Part shown: piece after piece, positions 9,429-16,991 of the stretch
Layout: the number at the start of each line of letters is the position of its first letter
How positions within the stretch are numbered: the first letter of the stretch is position 1
Source: Psychrobacter sp. ANT_WB68
GTDB lineage: Bacteria; Pseudomonadota; Gammaproteobacteria; Pseudomonadales; Moraxellaceae
DNA length: 64,000 nucleotides
Assembly (NCBI RefSeq): GCF_008369115.1
Contig: NZ_VOAZ01000002.1
Coordinates: 496,001 to 560,000 of the forward strand
Reading direction: 5' to 3'
The notes under the pieces: generated by a model
The model's input: only the letters and a program-made list of their open reading frames with translations
Databases searched by the model: none
What the model was told of the DNA's origin: nothing
Made by a program: the position numbers and the translations under genes

Positions 9429-9695
9429 TTATTTTTCTATCAGCTCATGATTGATATAAATCACCCCTTGCACGCGACAGCAGCACGGCAGGATTTCATC
9501 TTTTTCAATCATGGCCAGTGGCTCAAAAGGATAATCAATAACATGTGAGCTAGCAATCCGCTTAATGCGGCAACTGCCACAGTAGCCTTCCTTACATTGA
9601 TAATTGATATCATGTCCGGTGCGTAGCAAGCCATCGAGCAGACTCTCGTCATCATGCAAGTAGAATTGCTTCTTACTCGTCATTACCCAAGTCAT
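9429..9695 (-). CDS. yfaE: 2Fe-2S ferredoxin maintaining the RNR cofactor (YfaE type)
   Basis: This is an 88-residue plant-type ferredoxin. Cluster ligands are CKEGYCGSC (about residues 34-42) plus a Cys in LPCCCR near 72. It is the same size as E. coli YfaE, which supplies electrons to build and repair the diferric tyrosyl radical of NrdB. It lies 171 bases downstream of nrdB in the same direction, as in E. coli. A second in-frame Met at residue 5 is an alternative start. This is the last gene of the nrd cluster. Confidence 0.92.
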   Translation of the reverse strand: MTWVMTSKKQFYLHDDESLLDGLLRTGHDINYQCKEGYCGSCRIKRIASSHVIDYPFEPLAMIEKDEILPCCCRVQGVIYINHELIEK

Positions 9696-9866
9696 AATTC
9701 AACCCTATCCTAACTGGCTTTATAAGTATGCCAGTGTTCTTTAATGATTACCTTATTTATAAAATATGGCTAAAAAGATATTGGCTTACCTTTAAGATAT
9801 TAAGGGCAAGCCAGTACAATCAAGTGATTAACTTTTAACTCTATTTAAGCTCAAAGCTTTTAAGAC

Positions 9867-11000
9867 TTAAAGCTCAAAGTCATCAAAATCGCTGTCTGAT
9901 AAGTCTGAATCAATTTGACCGACCAAGTACGAGCTGATTTCCGTCTCTTGCGGCGCCACTTGGACATTATCAGAAGACAACCACGTATTAATCCAAGGAA
10001 TCGGATTTGATTTAGAATTGGGGAATGCCACTGGCAAGCCAACCGCTTCCATACGTAAGTTGGTGATATATTCGATATATTGGCAAAGGATGTCTTTGTT
10101 TAGACCAATCATTGAGCCGTCTTTGAACAAATAACCCGCCCATTCTTTTTCTTGCTCAGCCGCTCTGGTAAAGATATCAATGCTTTCTTGATAGCACTCA
10201 TAGGCAATATCGACCATTTCTGGGTCATCTCTGCCATTGCGCATCAAGTTCAAGATATGCTGCGTACCGGTTAAATGTAGCGCCTCATCACGAGCAATGA
10301 GCTTAATAATCTTGGCATTACCTTCCATCAGCTTACGCTCAGCAAAGGCAAACGAGCAGGCGAACGATACGTAAAAGCGAATGGCTTCTAAGACGTTAAC
10401 CGCCATTAAGCATAAATAAAGCTGTTTTTTCAACGACTTCAAACTAACCTTCACTTCTTTGCCATTGATGGTATGCGTGCCAGCACCATACATATTATAG
10501 AGCTGTGAATCGTAGTACAAATCATCATAGTACTTAGCGATGTCGGCAGCGCGCCCTAAAATGTGCTCATTTTGCATGATGTCATCAAAGACAATACCCG
10601 GATCATTGACGATATTACGAATGATATGGGTATAGCTGCGCGAGTGAATGGTCTCAGAAAATGTCCACGTCTCAATCCACGTTTCAAGCTCAGGAATAGA
10701 AACCAATGGCAACAGTACCACGTTTGGGCTACGACCTTGGATAGAGTCGAGTAGCGTCTGGTACTTTAAGTTACTGATAAAGATATGCTGCTCATGTGAC
10801 GATAGATTGCCATAATCCATACGGTCTTTTGACACATCAACTTCTTCTGGACGCCAAAAGAACGACAGCTGCTTTTCAATCAACTGCTCAAAGACAGGGT
10901 GCTTTTGCTGATCATAACGCGCCACGTTGACCGGATTACCAAAGAACATGGGTTCGAGCAAAGCATTATTTGGTTTTTGCGAAAAGATTGAGTAAGTCAT
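9867..11000 (-). CDS. nrdB: Class Ia ribonucleotide reductase beta subunit
   Basis: The 377-residue protein is a typical NrdB. It carries the diiron site and tyrosyl radical that start nucleotide reduction in NrdA. Visible motifs are [14 protein letters not shown] (iron-ligand Glu and His plus the radical Tyr), the DEALHL helix with Glu and His ligands, and an acidic C-terminal tail ending DFEL that would dock on NrdA. It is complete and similar in length to the E. coli protein (376). Unusually, it is separated from nrdA by 2.7 kb of accessory genes, all on the same strand. It may be read from its own promoter or by read-through from upstream. Confidence 0.97.
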   Translation of the reverse strand: MTYSIFSQKPNNALLEPMFFGNPVNVARYDQQKHPVFEQLIEKQLSFFWRPEEVDVSKDRMDYGNLSSHEQHIFISNLKYQTLLDSIQGRSPNVVLLPLVSIPELETWIETWTFSETIHSRSYTHIIRNIVNDPGIVFDDIMQNEHILGRAADIAKYYDDLYYDSQLYNMYGAGTHTINGKEVKVSLKSLKKQLYLCLMAVNVLEAIRFYVSFACSFAFAERKLMEGNAKIIKLIARDEALHLTGTQHILNLMRNGRDDPEMVDIAYECYQESIDIFTRAAEQEKEWAGYLFKDGSMIGLNKDILCQYIEYITNLRMEAVGLPVAFPNSKSNPIPWINTWLSSDNVQVAPQETEISSYLVGQIDSDLSDSDFDDFEL

Positions 11001-11104
11001 CGTGCCACCTTTATAAGTTATACAAATGGTTAATCTAAAATTGGATATGCGGTTTTAACAATGCGGTTTTAAAAGTATCAGTAAAATGGGTTATAGGCTC
11101 TGTA

Positions 11105-11458
11105 TTATAAATTCTCTAGTGATATTTGTGTTGGTTCCTGTCCATCATTCATATAGGCCTTGAAAATCTCGCTAAGCTCACTATCATCTAAGCCTTCTAG
11201 CTCATCGATAGCACTCTTACGCAGCGTACTTAAATCTACCTCTGCGGCTTTCTGTGTTTCTTTTTTTAGCGGCTTTTTTACTGGTTTTTTTGCTTGTCTT
11301 GGCGCGTCCATCTTTGACACAGCGCTGCTATTCAATTGCTGACGAACCTCCTCGATATCGACTTCTACTTGCACGATATGCGAGCCACCATCGTTTAGGT
11401 CTGAAAATACGTTAGGGATAAACAAACCACCGTCTTTGATGATTGCGGTATATTGCAC
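11105..11458 (-). CDS. Small protein downstream of the RelE-type toxin, with an antitoxin-like C-terminal tail
   Basis: This 117-residue protein starts at GTG 11458, six bases after an excellent Shine-Dalgarno, GGAGGT. The N-terminal half (IIKDGGLFIPNVFSDL, QVEVDIEEVRQQL) looks like a short beta-rich domain. A Lys/Pro/Ala-rich linker (about 52-72) and a helical C-terminal region follow. The last residues, AYMNDGQEPTQISLENL, closely match the end of the antitoxin two genes upstream (ARMNDGQVPIKVTLDDL). It starts 39 bases after the toxin stop on the same strand, so it probably belongs to the toxin-antitoxin operon. No named family was recognised. A second neutralising partner or a regulator of the toxin is a hypothesis only. 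Confidence 0.75.
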   Translation of the reverse strand: MQYTAIIKDGGLFIPNVFSDLNDGGSHIVQVEVDIEEVRQQLNSSAVSKMDAPRQAKKPVKKPLKKETQKAAEVDLSTLRKSAIDELEGLDDSELSEIFKAYMNDGQEPTQISLENL

Positions 11459-11497
11459 TCTATGACCTCCGTCATTTTTATTCTGTCTATGTTTTAA

Positions 11498-11785
11498 TTA
11501 TGGTTGGCGTGTCGCAAGCGCATCATATACTTTGTTATTCTCTCTTTTGCCTACTGCTAATACATAAACCACGATCACATCATCTTTGACGGTATAAACC
11601 AGGCGATAACCTATGGTGCGTAGTTTAATTTTATAGGCATCCGTATGTCCTGAGAGTTTTGAAGCAGGAACACGAGGATTTAATAAGCGCTGCTGTAATT
11701 TTTTCTTAAACTGCTGCTGAATACTGGGCGCTAACTTTTTCCATTCTTTTAACGCGAGAGGATGAAACTCAAGATTATAAGTCAT
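11498..11785 (-). CDS. relE: RelE/ParE-family toxin
   Basis: The ATG at 11785 gives a 95-residue basic protein and overlaps the antitoxin stop by 11 bases. An upstream in-frame start at 11818 would run well into the antitoxin gene. The sequence has the RelE layout: N-terminal strand and helices (LEFHPLALKEWKKL, then a long basic helix), then KIKLRTIGYRLVY, DDVIVVYVLAVGKRENNKVY. This matches E. coli RelE-type ribosome-dependent mRNA interferases, and the Arg/Lys and terminal Tyr expected at the active site are present. The toxin is expected to cut mRNA in the ribosomal A site when free. It is paired with the Phd/YefM-type antitoxin upstream. Confidence 0.9.
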   Translation of the reverse strand: MTYNLEFHPLALKEWKKLAPSIQQQFKKKLQQRLLNPRVPASKLSGHTDAYKIKLRTIGYRLVYTVKDDVIVVYVLAVGKRENNKVYDALATRQP

Positions 11786-12026
11786 CCAATGTGACCTTGA
11801 TAGGTACTTGCCCGTCATTCATCCGTGCGCTAACGGTTTGGCTTAATGCCATATCGTCTATCACTTCCATCATGCGCTCATACATATCTGTGGAAACCAA
11901 GTAAGCCACAGGTTTATTGTGATTTAAAATAGCAATGGATTCACCATCCGACTGTTTAATCAGTGCCGAAGGGTTGGTCTTTAACTCTGAAATACTGGCT
12001 GTCTGTGTCGCAAATATTGGTTGCAT
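11775..12026 (-). CDS. Phd/YefM (RelB-like) antitoxin
   Basis: This 83-residue protein has the Phd/YefM N-terminal DNA-binding fold: ASISELKTNPSALIKQSDGESIAILNHNKPVAYLVS. A helix and a C-terminal tail ending VTLDDL, which would wrap the toxin, follow. It overlaps the RelE-type toxin by 11 bases, giving the usual antitoxin-first translational coupling. The complex probably represses its own promoter just upstream of 12026, next to the REPIN-like repeat. The closest named relatives combine Phd-type antitoxins with RelE toxins. Confidence 0.92.
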   Translation of the reverse strand: MQPIFATQTASISELKTNPSALIKQSDGESIAILNHNKPVAYLVSTDMYERMMEVIDDMALSQTVSARMNDGQVPIKVTLDDL

Positions 12027-12110
12027 GATTCATTCTCCGCTAATATTAAGCTCTAAATATAGGGCTAATTTTAGCACGAAAATTAGGTCTTAATTGTTAC
12101 TCTATATATT

Positions 12111-12180
12111 TTGTAGGGTGCGCCTCGCGCACTGTTAAACACAATTTCCATATCATCGGTGCGCTGGGCGCACCCTACAA
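12111..12180. repeat. REPIN-like palindromic element
   Basis: This 70-bp unit is bounded by 14-bp inverted repeats, TTGTAGGGTGCGCC (12111-12124) and GGCGCACCCTACAA (12167-12180). Each half is itself a small hairpin: GTGCGC-CTC-GCGCAC on the left and GGTGCGC-TGG-GCGCACC on the right, with an AT-rich spacer between. Two facing REP hairpins are the definition of a REPIN, an element mobilised in trans by RAYT transposases. It is far more GC-rich than its surroundings. It is the only copy noticed in this window. Confidence 0.8.
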
Positions 12181-12209
12181 TTTAATCTTATTAATGTGCT
12201 GTAGGTTAA

Positions 12210-13097
12210 TTAGTTTTCAAAACAACAATTCAAAAACCTTCTTAATTTTCTATGCCTTTTACTACTTATTAAAGGCGTAAATTGCCTCATATTATCTGCT
12301 TCAAATAACTTAAAGCCTTCTCTGATATTACTGTGGACTTCATAAATACTATCTTTTAAACGTTCATTATCTTTTGTCATCTTATTTAGATCTTTGAAAG
12401 CTATATTTTCCTCATCGAACTTTTCTAAACTTTCAAGAATTACCTTATTGTTTTGAATCATATCTTTAATTTTGATTCTATCAACCAGATAGCCAAGACC
12501 TTTTAAATTACCTAAATTTTCAGAGATATAAAAAGGACTTTGAACAGTTTTTCCTGTTCTAACTTCTTCAAATTCAATCTCAGGTTTGGTTGCTCTACGC
12601 TGTATAGATATAGAAGAGCTTTTACTGTGCATCATTTGTTCTAACTTATTGTACAAACATTCAAGACCTTCTGATTTCATATTTCTATAAACGCTTTCAA
12701 TCTTTTTCCAATCAGCTTCTATTTCACTTAACTTTCTATAATTCTCAGTAACATTCGATTTTGCTAATTTTATACTCTCAACTTTGTTGAAGTAATCAAT
12801 CTCTCTACTAAGTTTGTTATTCAGAGAAGTAAAGTTTTCTCCAAAATACTTCTTACCGCAGTCATTTCCTAAATTAGTCAGCCTTCCAGATTCAGTTTCA
12901 ACAATACATCCGATGTTATGAGGTGTACGACAATTTGATAAACCGCATCTTCCCTTGTTTGGAAGTTCATATTTAGTAATAACTTGCTTTAGTTTCTCCT
13001 TCTTAGGATCTATTGAGTCAGTATATCCACTCAATTTAAAAATATCATCCCAAGTAGTAATTCTCACAAAGTGCTTTTTACTAACTGACATATTCAA
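12210..13097 (-). CDS. Cysteine-rich accessory protein of unknown function
   Basis: The frame gives 295 residues. The first codon is TTG at 13097, eight bases after GAGG; ATG at 13091 is the alternative but is badly spaced. Residues about 48-85 hold a likely metal site: RCGLSNC, then TPHNIGC, then NLGNDCGKKYFG. The rest is strongly helical and charged, probably coiled coil (about 95-160 and 205-260), and ends in a basic RRFLNCCFEN. Codon use is clearly AT-rich compared with nrdA and nrdB (many AAA, AAT, TTA), which suggests horizontal transfer. The family is not recognised. A nucleic-acid-binding role would fit the Zn-like motif and basic tail but is not shown. Confidence 0.75.
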   Translation of the reverse strand: MNMSVSKKHFVRITTWDDIFKLSGYTDSIDPKKEKLKQVITKYELPNKGRCGLSNCRTPHNIGCIVETESGRLTNLGNDCGKKYFGENFTSLNNKLSREIDYFNKVESIKLAKSNVTENYRKLSEIEADWKKIESVYRNMKSEGLECLYNKLEQMMHSKSSSISIQRRATKPEIEFEEVRTGKTVQSPFYISENLGNLKGLGYLVDRIKIKDMIQNNKVILESLEKFDEENIAFKDLNKMTKDNERLKDSIYEVHSNIREGFKLFEADNMRQFTPLISSKRHRKLRRFLNCCFEN

Positions 13098-13123
13098 ATT
13101 TCTATTCCTCTCAGCAACTTATA

Positions 13124-13170
13124 CTCAATAGTGCGAAGGTGCCGAAACACCCGAACACTAAACCATTGAG
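13124..13170 (-). promoter_or_regulatory. Structured element between two accessory genes
   Basis: Nested inverted repeats form one long hairpin: CTCAAT/ATTGAG at the ends, AGTG/CACT, a symmetrical internal loop with CGAA on both sides, then GGTG/CACC closing a CCGAAA loop. It lies in the 87-base gap between the KTSC-like gene and the start of the cysteine-rich gene, so on the - strand it would form in the leader of the latter. It has no T-tract, so a simple terminator is unlikely. Confidence 0.5.
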
Positions 13171-13184
13171 GTTAGACTAAAGAT

Positions 13185-13418
13185 CTACGCAATTTTTCTA
13201 GCATAAGTATATTTAGCATTTAAGTTTATGTATCCGTTAAGTCCATTTCCTAGTCTAGCCAGTCTTATCATATTATTGACATGATAAGAGCCAGTTGTGA
13301 AATAGTTATACAGATACGTACCGCCTTTCGTAAAACGTACAATTATAAAGTCGGTACCGACTTCAAACGCGCTTACGCCAGAGTCACCATGGGTATCACA
13401 ATAAATCTCCATACTCAT
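13185..13418 (-). CDS. KTSC-domain-like small protein
   Basis: This 77-residue protein starts at ATG 13418 with CAGGAG just upstream. The central part (SAFEVGTDFIIVRFTKGGTYLYNY) followed by NNMIRLARLGNGLNGYI and a basic end resembles the KTSC domain, a small beta-rich module often found alone in phages and accessory DNA or attached to RNA-related proteins such as lysyl-tRNA synthetase. Its function is unknown. It is the first accessory gene downstream of nrdA, on the same strand. The base composition is AT-rich like the next gene. Confidence 0.7.
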   Translation of the reverse strand: MSMEIYCDTHGDSGVSAFEVGTDFIIVRFTKGGTYLYNYFTTGSYHVNNMIRLARLGNGLNGYINLNAKYTYARKIA

Positions 13419-13734
13419 TACTCCTGAGTTGAAACATGTGTGACTATCACTTCACGGTTTGTCTTGGACAAGGGATAAGTTTTGAATTAGAATAGCTGCC
13501 TTACAACGGAAAGTTACTCTATTTTCTTACCACTTGTGGAAGTCGATAGTCTTAACTCCTTGATATTAAATACGCCAATATTTAATATCTCCAATGGCAA
13601 AGATGAGAAATCGTCTTTGCCATTTTTATTGCCTGATTCTTTTAGAGCCAAACAAATTTTAAAATATTCCTAAAATATATTACTGATATATAGCGAGCTT
13701 AACCCAAAAGCGAAACCCGCCATTCATCACTTGC
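13419..13734. other. Intergenic region downstream of nrdA with two adjacent hairpins
   Basis: The 316 bases separate nrdA from the accessory insert. They contain two perfect inverted repeats side by side: GATATTAAATA/TATTTAATATC (13562-13589), and AATGGCAAAGA/TCTTTGCCATT (13593-13624) followed by TTTT on the + strand. The second has terminator form on +, although the genes here run on -. It may be a rearranged end of the nrdA transcript or a boundary of the insert. Confidence 0.5.
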
Positions 13735-16011
13735 TTAAATCTTACATGCACCGCCAGCACAATCATCTTCCATATCCGCTTGGGCATCGTTCGCACCATC
13801 ACGAGTGTTATGGTAGTACAACGTCTTCACGCCAAGCTTATACGCGTTTAGCAGATCTTTTAGCAATATCTTCATTGGTACACGACCGCCTTCATAACGA
13901 ACGGGATCGTAGTTGGTATTGGCAGAGATACTTTGATCGACGAACTTCTGCATGATAGCGACCAGCTTTAGGTAACCGTCATTGTTCGGCATTTGCCATA
14001 GTAGCTCGTACTGATCTTTTAGCTTATCAATCTCAGGCACGACTTGCTTGAGGATGCCATCTTTTGACGCTTTGATAGACACCAAACCGCGTGGTGGCTC
14101 GATACCGTTGGTCGCGTTGGCAATCTGACTAGAGGTCTCAGACGGCATCAAGGCGGTTAGGGTAGAGTTGCGCAGACCATGGGTGGTGATTTCAGTTCGT
14201 AGCGTTTCCCAATCTAAATGGAGCGGCTCTTGGCAGATCTTATCCAAGTCTTTCTTATAAGTATCAATCGGCAAGATACCTTTCGAGTAGGTGGTCTCAT
14301 TAAAGGCAGGGCAAGCGCCTTGCTCTTTTGCCAATTTATTTGAGGCTTTCAAGAGATAATACTGTAGTGCTTCAAAGGTTTGATGGGTTAGACCAAGAGC
14401 ACTATCGTCTGAATAGCGGACGCCATTTTTGGCTAAATAATAGGCATAGTTAATCACGCCAACACCTAAGGTACGGCGACGCATACTGCCATTTTCAGCT
14501 GCTTTGACTGGATAGTCTTGATAATCGAGTAGAGCATCAAGCGCACGGACGATAAGCTCCGCTGGCTCTTCGATATCGCTAACGTTTTCAACTTTACCTA
14601 AGTTGACCGCTGATAGGGTACAAAGGGCGATTTCACCAGTTTCGTCATTGATATTATCAAGTGGTTTGGTCGGTAGGGCGATTTCCATACATAGATTTGA
14701 CTGGCGAATCGGCGCAACCGTCGCATCAAATGGGCTATGCGTGTTGCAATGGTCGACGTTTTGGATATAAATACGACCGGTGCTGGCACGCTCTTGCATC
14801 ATCAGGCTAAACAGCTCAGTTGCTGGAATTTGACGGCTACGAATGCTAGGGTCATTCTCGTATTTGGTATATAGCTCTTCAAACTTGTCTTGATCTTCAA
14901 AGAAGGCATCATACAAGCCCGGTGTGTCGCTTGGTGAAAATAGCGAGATATCTTGACCTTTAATCAAGCGGGTATACATGGTCTTATTTAACTGTACGCC
15001 ATAGTCCATATGACGGACACGATTGTCTTCAACGCCGCGGTTGTTTTTCAGTACCAGTAGCGACTCAACTTCCAAATGCCATAATGGGTAAAATAGCGTT
15101 GCTGCACCGCCACGGACGCCACCTTGTGAGCAGCATTTAACCGCAGTCTGGAATAGTTTGTAGAACGGAATACAGCCAGTATGCTGCGCTTCACCGCCAC
15201 GGATAGGGCTACCAAGGGCGCGAATACGACCAGCGTTGATGCCGATACCAGCACGCTGCGATACATAGCGTACGATAGCGCTGGTGGTGGCGTTGATAGA
15301 GTCTAGGCTATCACCACATTCGATCAACACGCACGAGCTAAACTGGCGCGATGGCGTACGTACACCAGACATAATAGGCGTTGGTAGAGAGATTTTAAAT
15401 TGTGAGGTCGCATCATAAAAGCGCTTCACATAATCGAGACGCTCTGACTTTTCATAGCTGGCAAACAGGCACATACCAACCAGCATATATAAGAACTGCG
15501 GGCTCTCATAAACGGTCTTGCTGACGCGGTCTTGTACGAGGTATTTACCCGCCATTTGTTCAACGGCAGCATAGGCCAGGTTCATGTCGCGCCAATGATC
15601 AAGATACTCTTCTAACTCGTCAAATTCCGCACGGCTATAATCCGCTAAGATATGCTGATCGTATTTACCGGCATCAGTCAGTTTCTTAACATGGTCATAC
15701 AGATGCGGAGGCGTGAACTTATTATAAGCAATCTTACGCAAATGGAAGATGGCCAAACGCGCGGCTAGATACTGATAGTCAGGCGTGGTTTCAGAGATAA
15801 GGTCAGCAGCAGACTTGATGATGGTCTCGTGAATGTCACGCGTTTTGATGCCTTCATAAAACTGAATGTGCGATTTTAGCTCCACTTGTGACACCGACAC
15901 ATTATCTAAACCGTGAGCTGCCCACTCGATAACCTTGTGAATTTTATCTAAATCAATAGGCTCTAAACGTCCATCACGTTTGGTTACTTGGATTTTATCG
16001 ATATGTGTCAT
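13735..16011 (-). CDS. nrdA: Class Ia ribonucleotide reductase alpha subunit
   Basis: The 758-residue catalytic subunit reduces ribonucleoside diphosphates to deoxy forms. The N-terminal ATP cone (about 8-95, VTKRDGRLEPIDLDKIHKVI) gives overall activity control by ATP/dATP. The active site shows the redox Cys in FSSCVLIE near 227, the NLCMEIALP loop with the catalytic Cys near 438, and a second redox Cys in IALCTLSAVNLG. The C-terminal CAGGACKI carries the thioredoxin-reactive Cys pair. Length equals the E. coli protein (761). The start follows GAGGTCAGC. Candidate NrdR boxes lie about 160 bases upstream. nrdB lies 2.7 kb downstream, beyond accessory genes. Confidence 0.97.
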   Translation of the reverse strand: MTHIDKIQVTKRDGRLEPIDLDKIHKVIEWAAHGLDNVSVSQVELKSHIQFYEGIKTRDIHETIIKSAADLISETTPDYQYLAARLAIFHLRKIAYNKFTPPHLYDHVKKLTDAGKYDQHILADYSRAEFDELEEYLDHWRDMNLAYAAVEQMAGKYLVQDRVSKTVYESPQFLYMLVGMCLFASYEKSERLDYVKRFYDATSQFKISLPTPIMSGVRTPSRQFSSCVLIECGDSLDSINATTSAIVRYVSQRAGIGINAGRIRALGSPIRGGEAQHTGCIPFYKLFQTAVKCCSQGGVRGGAATLFYPLWHLEVESLLVLKNNRGVEDNRVRHMDYGVQLNKTMYTRLIKGQDISLFSPSDTPGLYDAFFEDQDKFEELYTKYENDPSIRSRQIPATELFSLMMQERASTGRIYIQNVDHCNTHSPFDATVAPIRQSNLCMEIALPTKPLDNINDETGEIALCTLSAVNLGKVENVSDIEEPAELIVRALDALLDYQDYPVKAAENGSMRRRTLGVGVINYAYYLAKNGVRYSDDSALGLTHQTFEALQYYLLKASNKLAKEQGACPAFNETTYSKGILPIDTYKKDLDKICQEPLHLDWETLRTEITTHGLRNSTLTALMPSETSSQIANATNGIEPPRGLVSIKASKDGILKQVVPEIDKLKDQYELLWQMPNNDGYLKLVAIMQKFVDQSISANTNYDPVRYEGGRVPMKILLKDLLNAYKLGVKTLYYHNTRDGANDAQADMEDDCAGGACKI

Positions 16012-16170
16012 GCTGACCTCGTAAGTTGATTGCTTGGTAATTATTTAATGATGCTGCACAGTTATATAGCTGGCAGGCATTCTTTATCACGCTATAACAT
16101 CCTGTCACAGCAGAGTGTTTTCTAGGCAAAACGATGCCATTGCTCATAGTGATGGTTTAAACCACTGAGC

Positions 16171-16215
16171 ACTACATATAGCGTATTTGTTAGTAGGTGG
16201 ACACAATATAGCGGG
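16171..16215 (-). promoter_or_regulatory. Candidate pair of NrdR boxes upstream of nrdA
   Basis: ACTACATATAGCGT (from 16171) and ACACAATATAGCGG (from 16201) share ATATAGCG exactly 30 bases apart. NrdR, the ATP/dATP-sensing RNR repressor, binds two boxes of the form ACACWATATWGTGT about three helical turns apart. The match is good on the left half and weaker on the right half. No promoter was mapped. Confidence 0.55.
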
Positions 16216-16446
16216 AAAGTTTTGAAAATGCTATATTGATTTTAGCGGCAAACTATGTTGCCTAGGGGGTAAAGCGTGTCCAAATTTTGGCAAAGGACGA
16301 TGGGATAAGGGTTAGACGCGAATAAGATAAATAATAAAAGTTTTGTAAAAAATGGCGCTGATTTACTTTTTATTGTTGGGTAAATTGACGCACGCAAATC
16401 TGCTGAATGGCGCTAATATTTTGGGTTGAGATTGTACCCTAGGCGA

Positions 16447-16477
16447 TAAAAAATCGCCACCCATATGAGTGACGATT
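16447..16477 (-). terminator. Terminator of the DUF493 gene
   Basis: Read on the - strand, AATCGTCAC pairs with GTGGCGATT (one G-U pair) and is followed by a T run. It lies 46 bases beyond the stop of the DUF493 gene. Confidence 0.7.
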
Positions 16478-16522
16478 CGGACGAAAAATGGGCTGGTTTT
16501 TCTTAAATTAATAAAACTGTCG

Positions 16523-16900
16523 TTAGACGACCATACGTACGGTTTTTGCATTATCGAGTGACGCATAAAGCGTGTTCACTTGCTCAACGGTGGTTAAGTA
16601 TAAATTGGCACGAACCGAATGAAAGCGTCCTGTTTTTGACGGTTTGACTTCCATAGAAGCCAAATCAAACTCTGGGAACTGGCTACCAAGTATGAGCTTC
16701 ACTTCATTGAGTAAGCTGTCATGCTCGCCTTCATGACCGATGATACTCAATGGATAGTTCATTGGGAACTGCCAAAGTTCAGGGTTTTGTACGTCAGTTT
16801 TTTTGCCTTTTAAGACACCATTATTGGCAACCAGTTCAGTGACTTTAACGTCTCTTTGATTGGTTGTTTTTTGGTCGTTGTTTTTTTGGTCATCACTCAT
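16523..16900 (-). CDS. DUF493 (YbeD-family) protein
   Basis: The 125-residue protein has a hydrophilic Asn/Lys/Gln-rich N-terminus of about 45 residues, followed by the complete DUF493 ferredoxin-like domain: FPMNYPLSIIGHEG, then SKTGRFHSVRANLYL, then VNTLYASLDNAKTVRMVV. E. coli YbeD (87 residues) lies between dacA and lipB; that context is absent here. The family resembles small ACT-like regulatory domains and its role is not established. The gene is monocistronic with its own terminator. Confidence 0.88.
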   Translation of the reverse strand: MSDDQKNNDQKTTNQRDVKVTELVANNGVLKGKKTDVQNPELWQFPMNYPLSIIGHEGEHDSLLNEVKLILGSQFPEFDLASMEVKPSKTGRFHSVRANLYLTTVEQVNTLYASLDNAKTVRMVV

Positions 16901-16991
16901 GGTTTTGCCTCGCTCTTATAAAATGCATTGTGCTGTTTATGATGGCATAACTGATGTTATTCAAGTGTTATTACCGCATCAATTTTAGCGT

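Larger units (their letters stand above)
16012..16522. other. Regulatory region upstream of nrdA and downstream of the DUF493 gene
   Basis: The 511 bases hold the nrdA promoter with candidate NrdR boxes (16171-16215) and the terminator of the DUF493 gene (16447-16477). No additional gene was seen. The frame at 16363-16566 runs through the terminator and is not supported. Confidence 0.5.

Noticed and set aside
13593..13627. Normal nrdA terminator
   Set aside because: The T run follows on the + strand, while nrdA is read on -, so it does not fit as a simple nrdA terminator.
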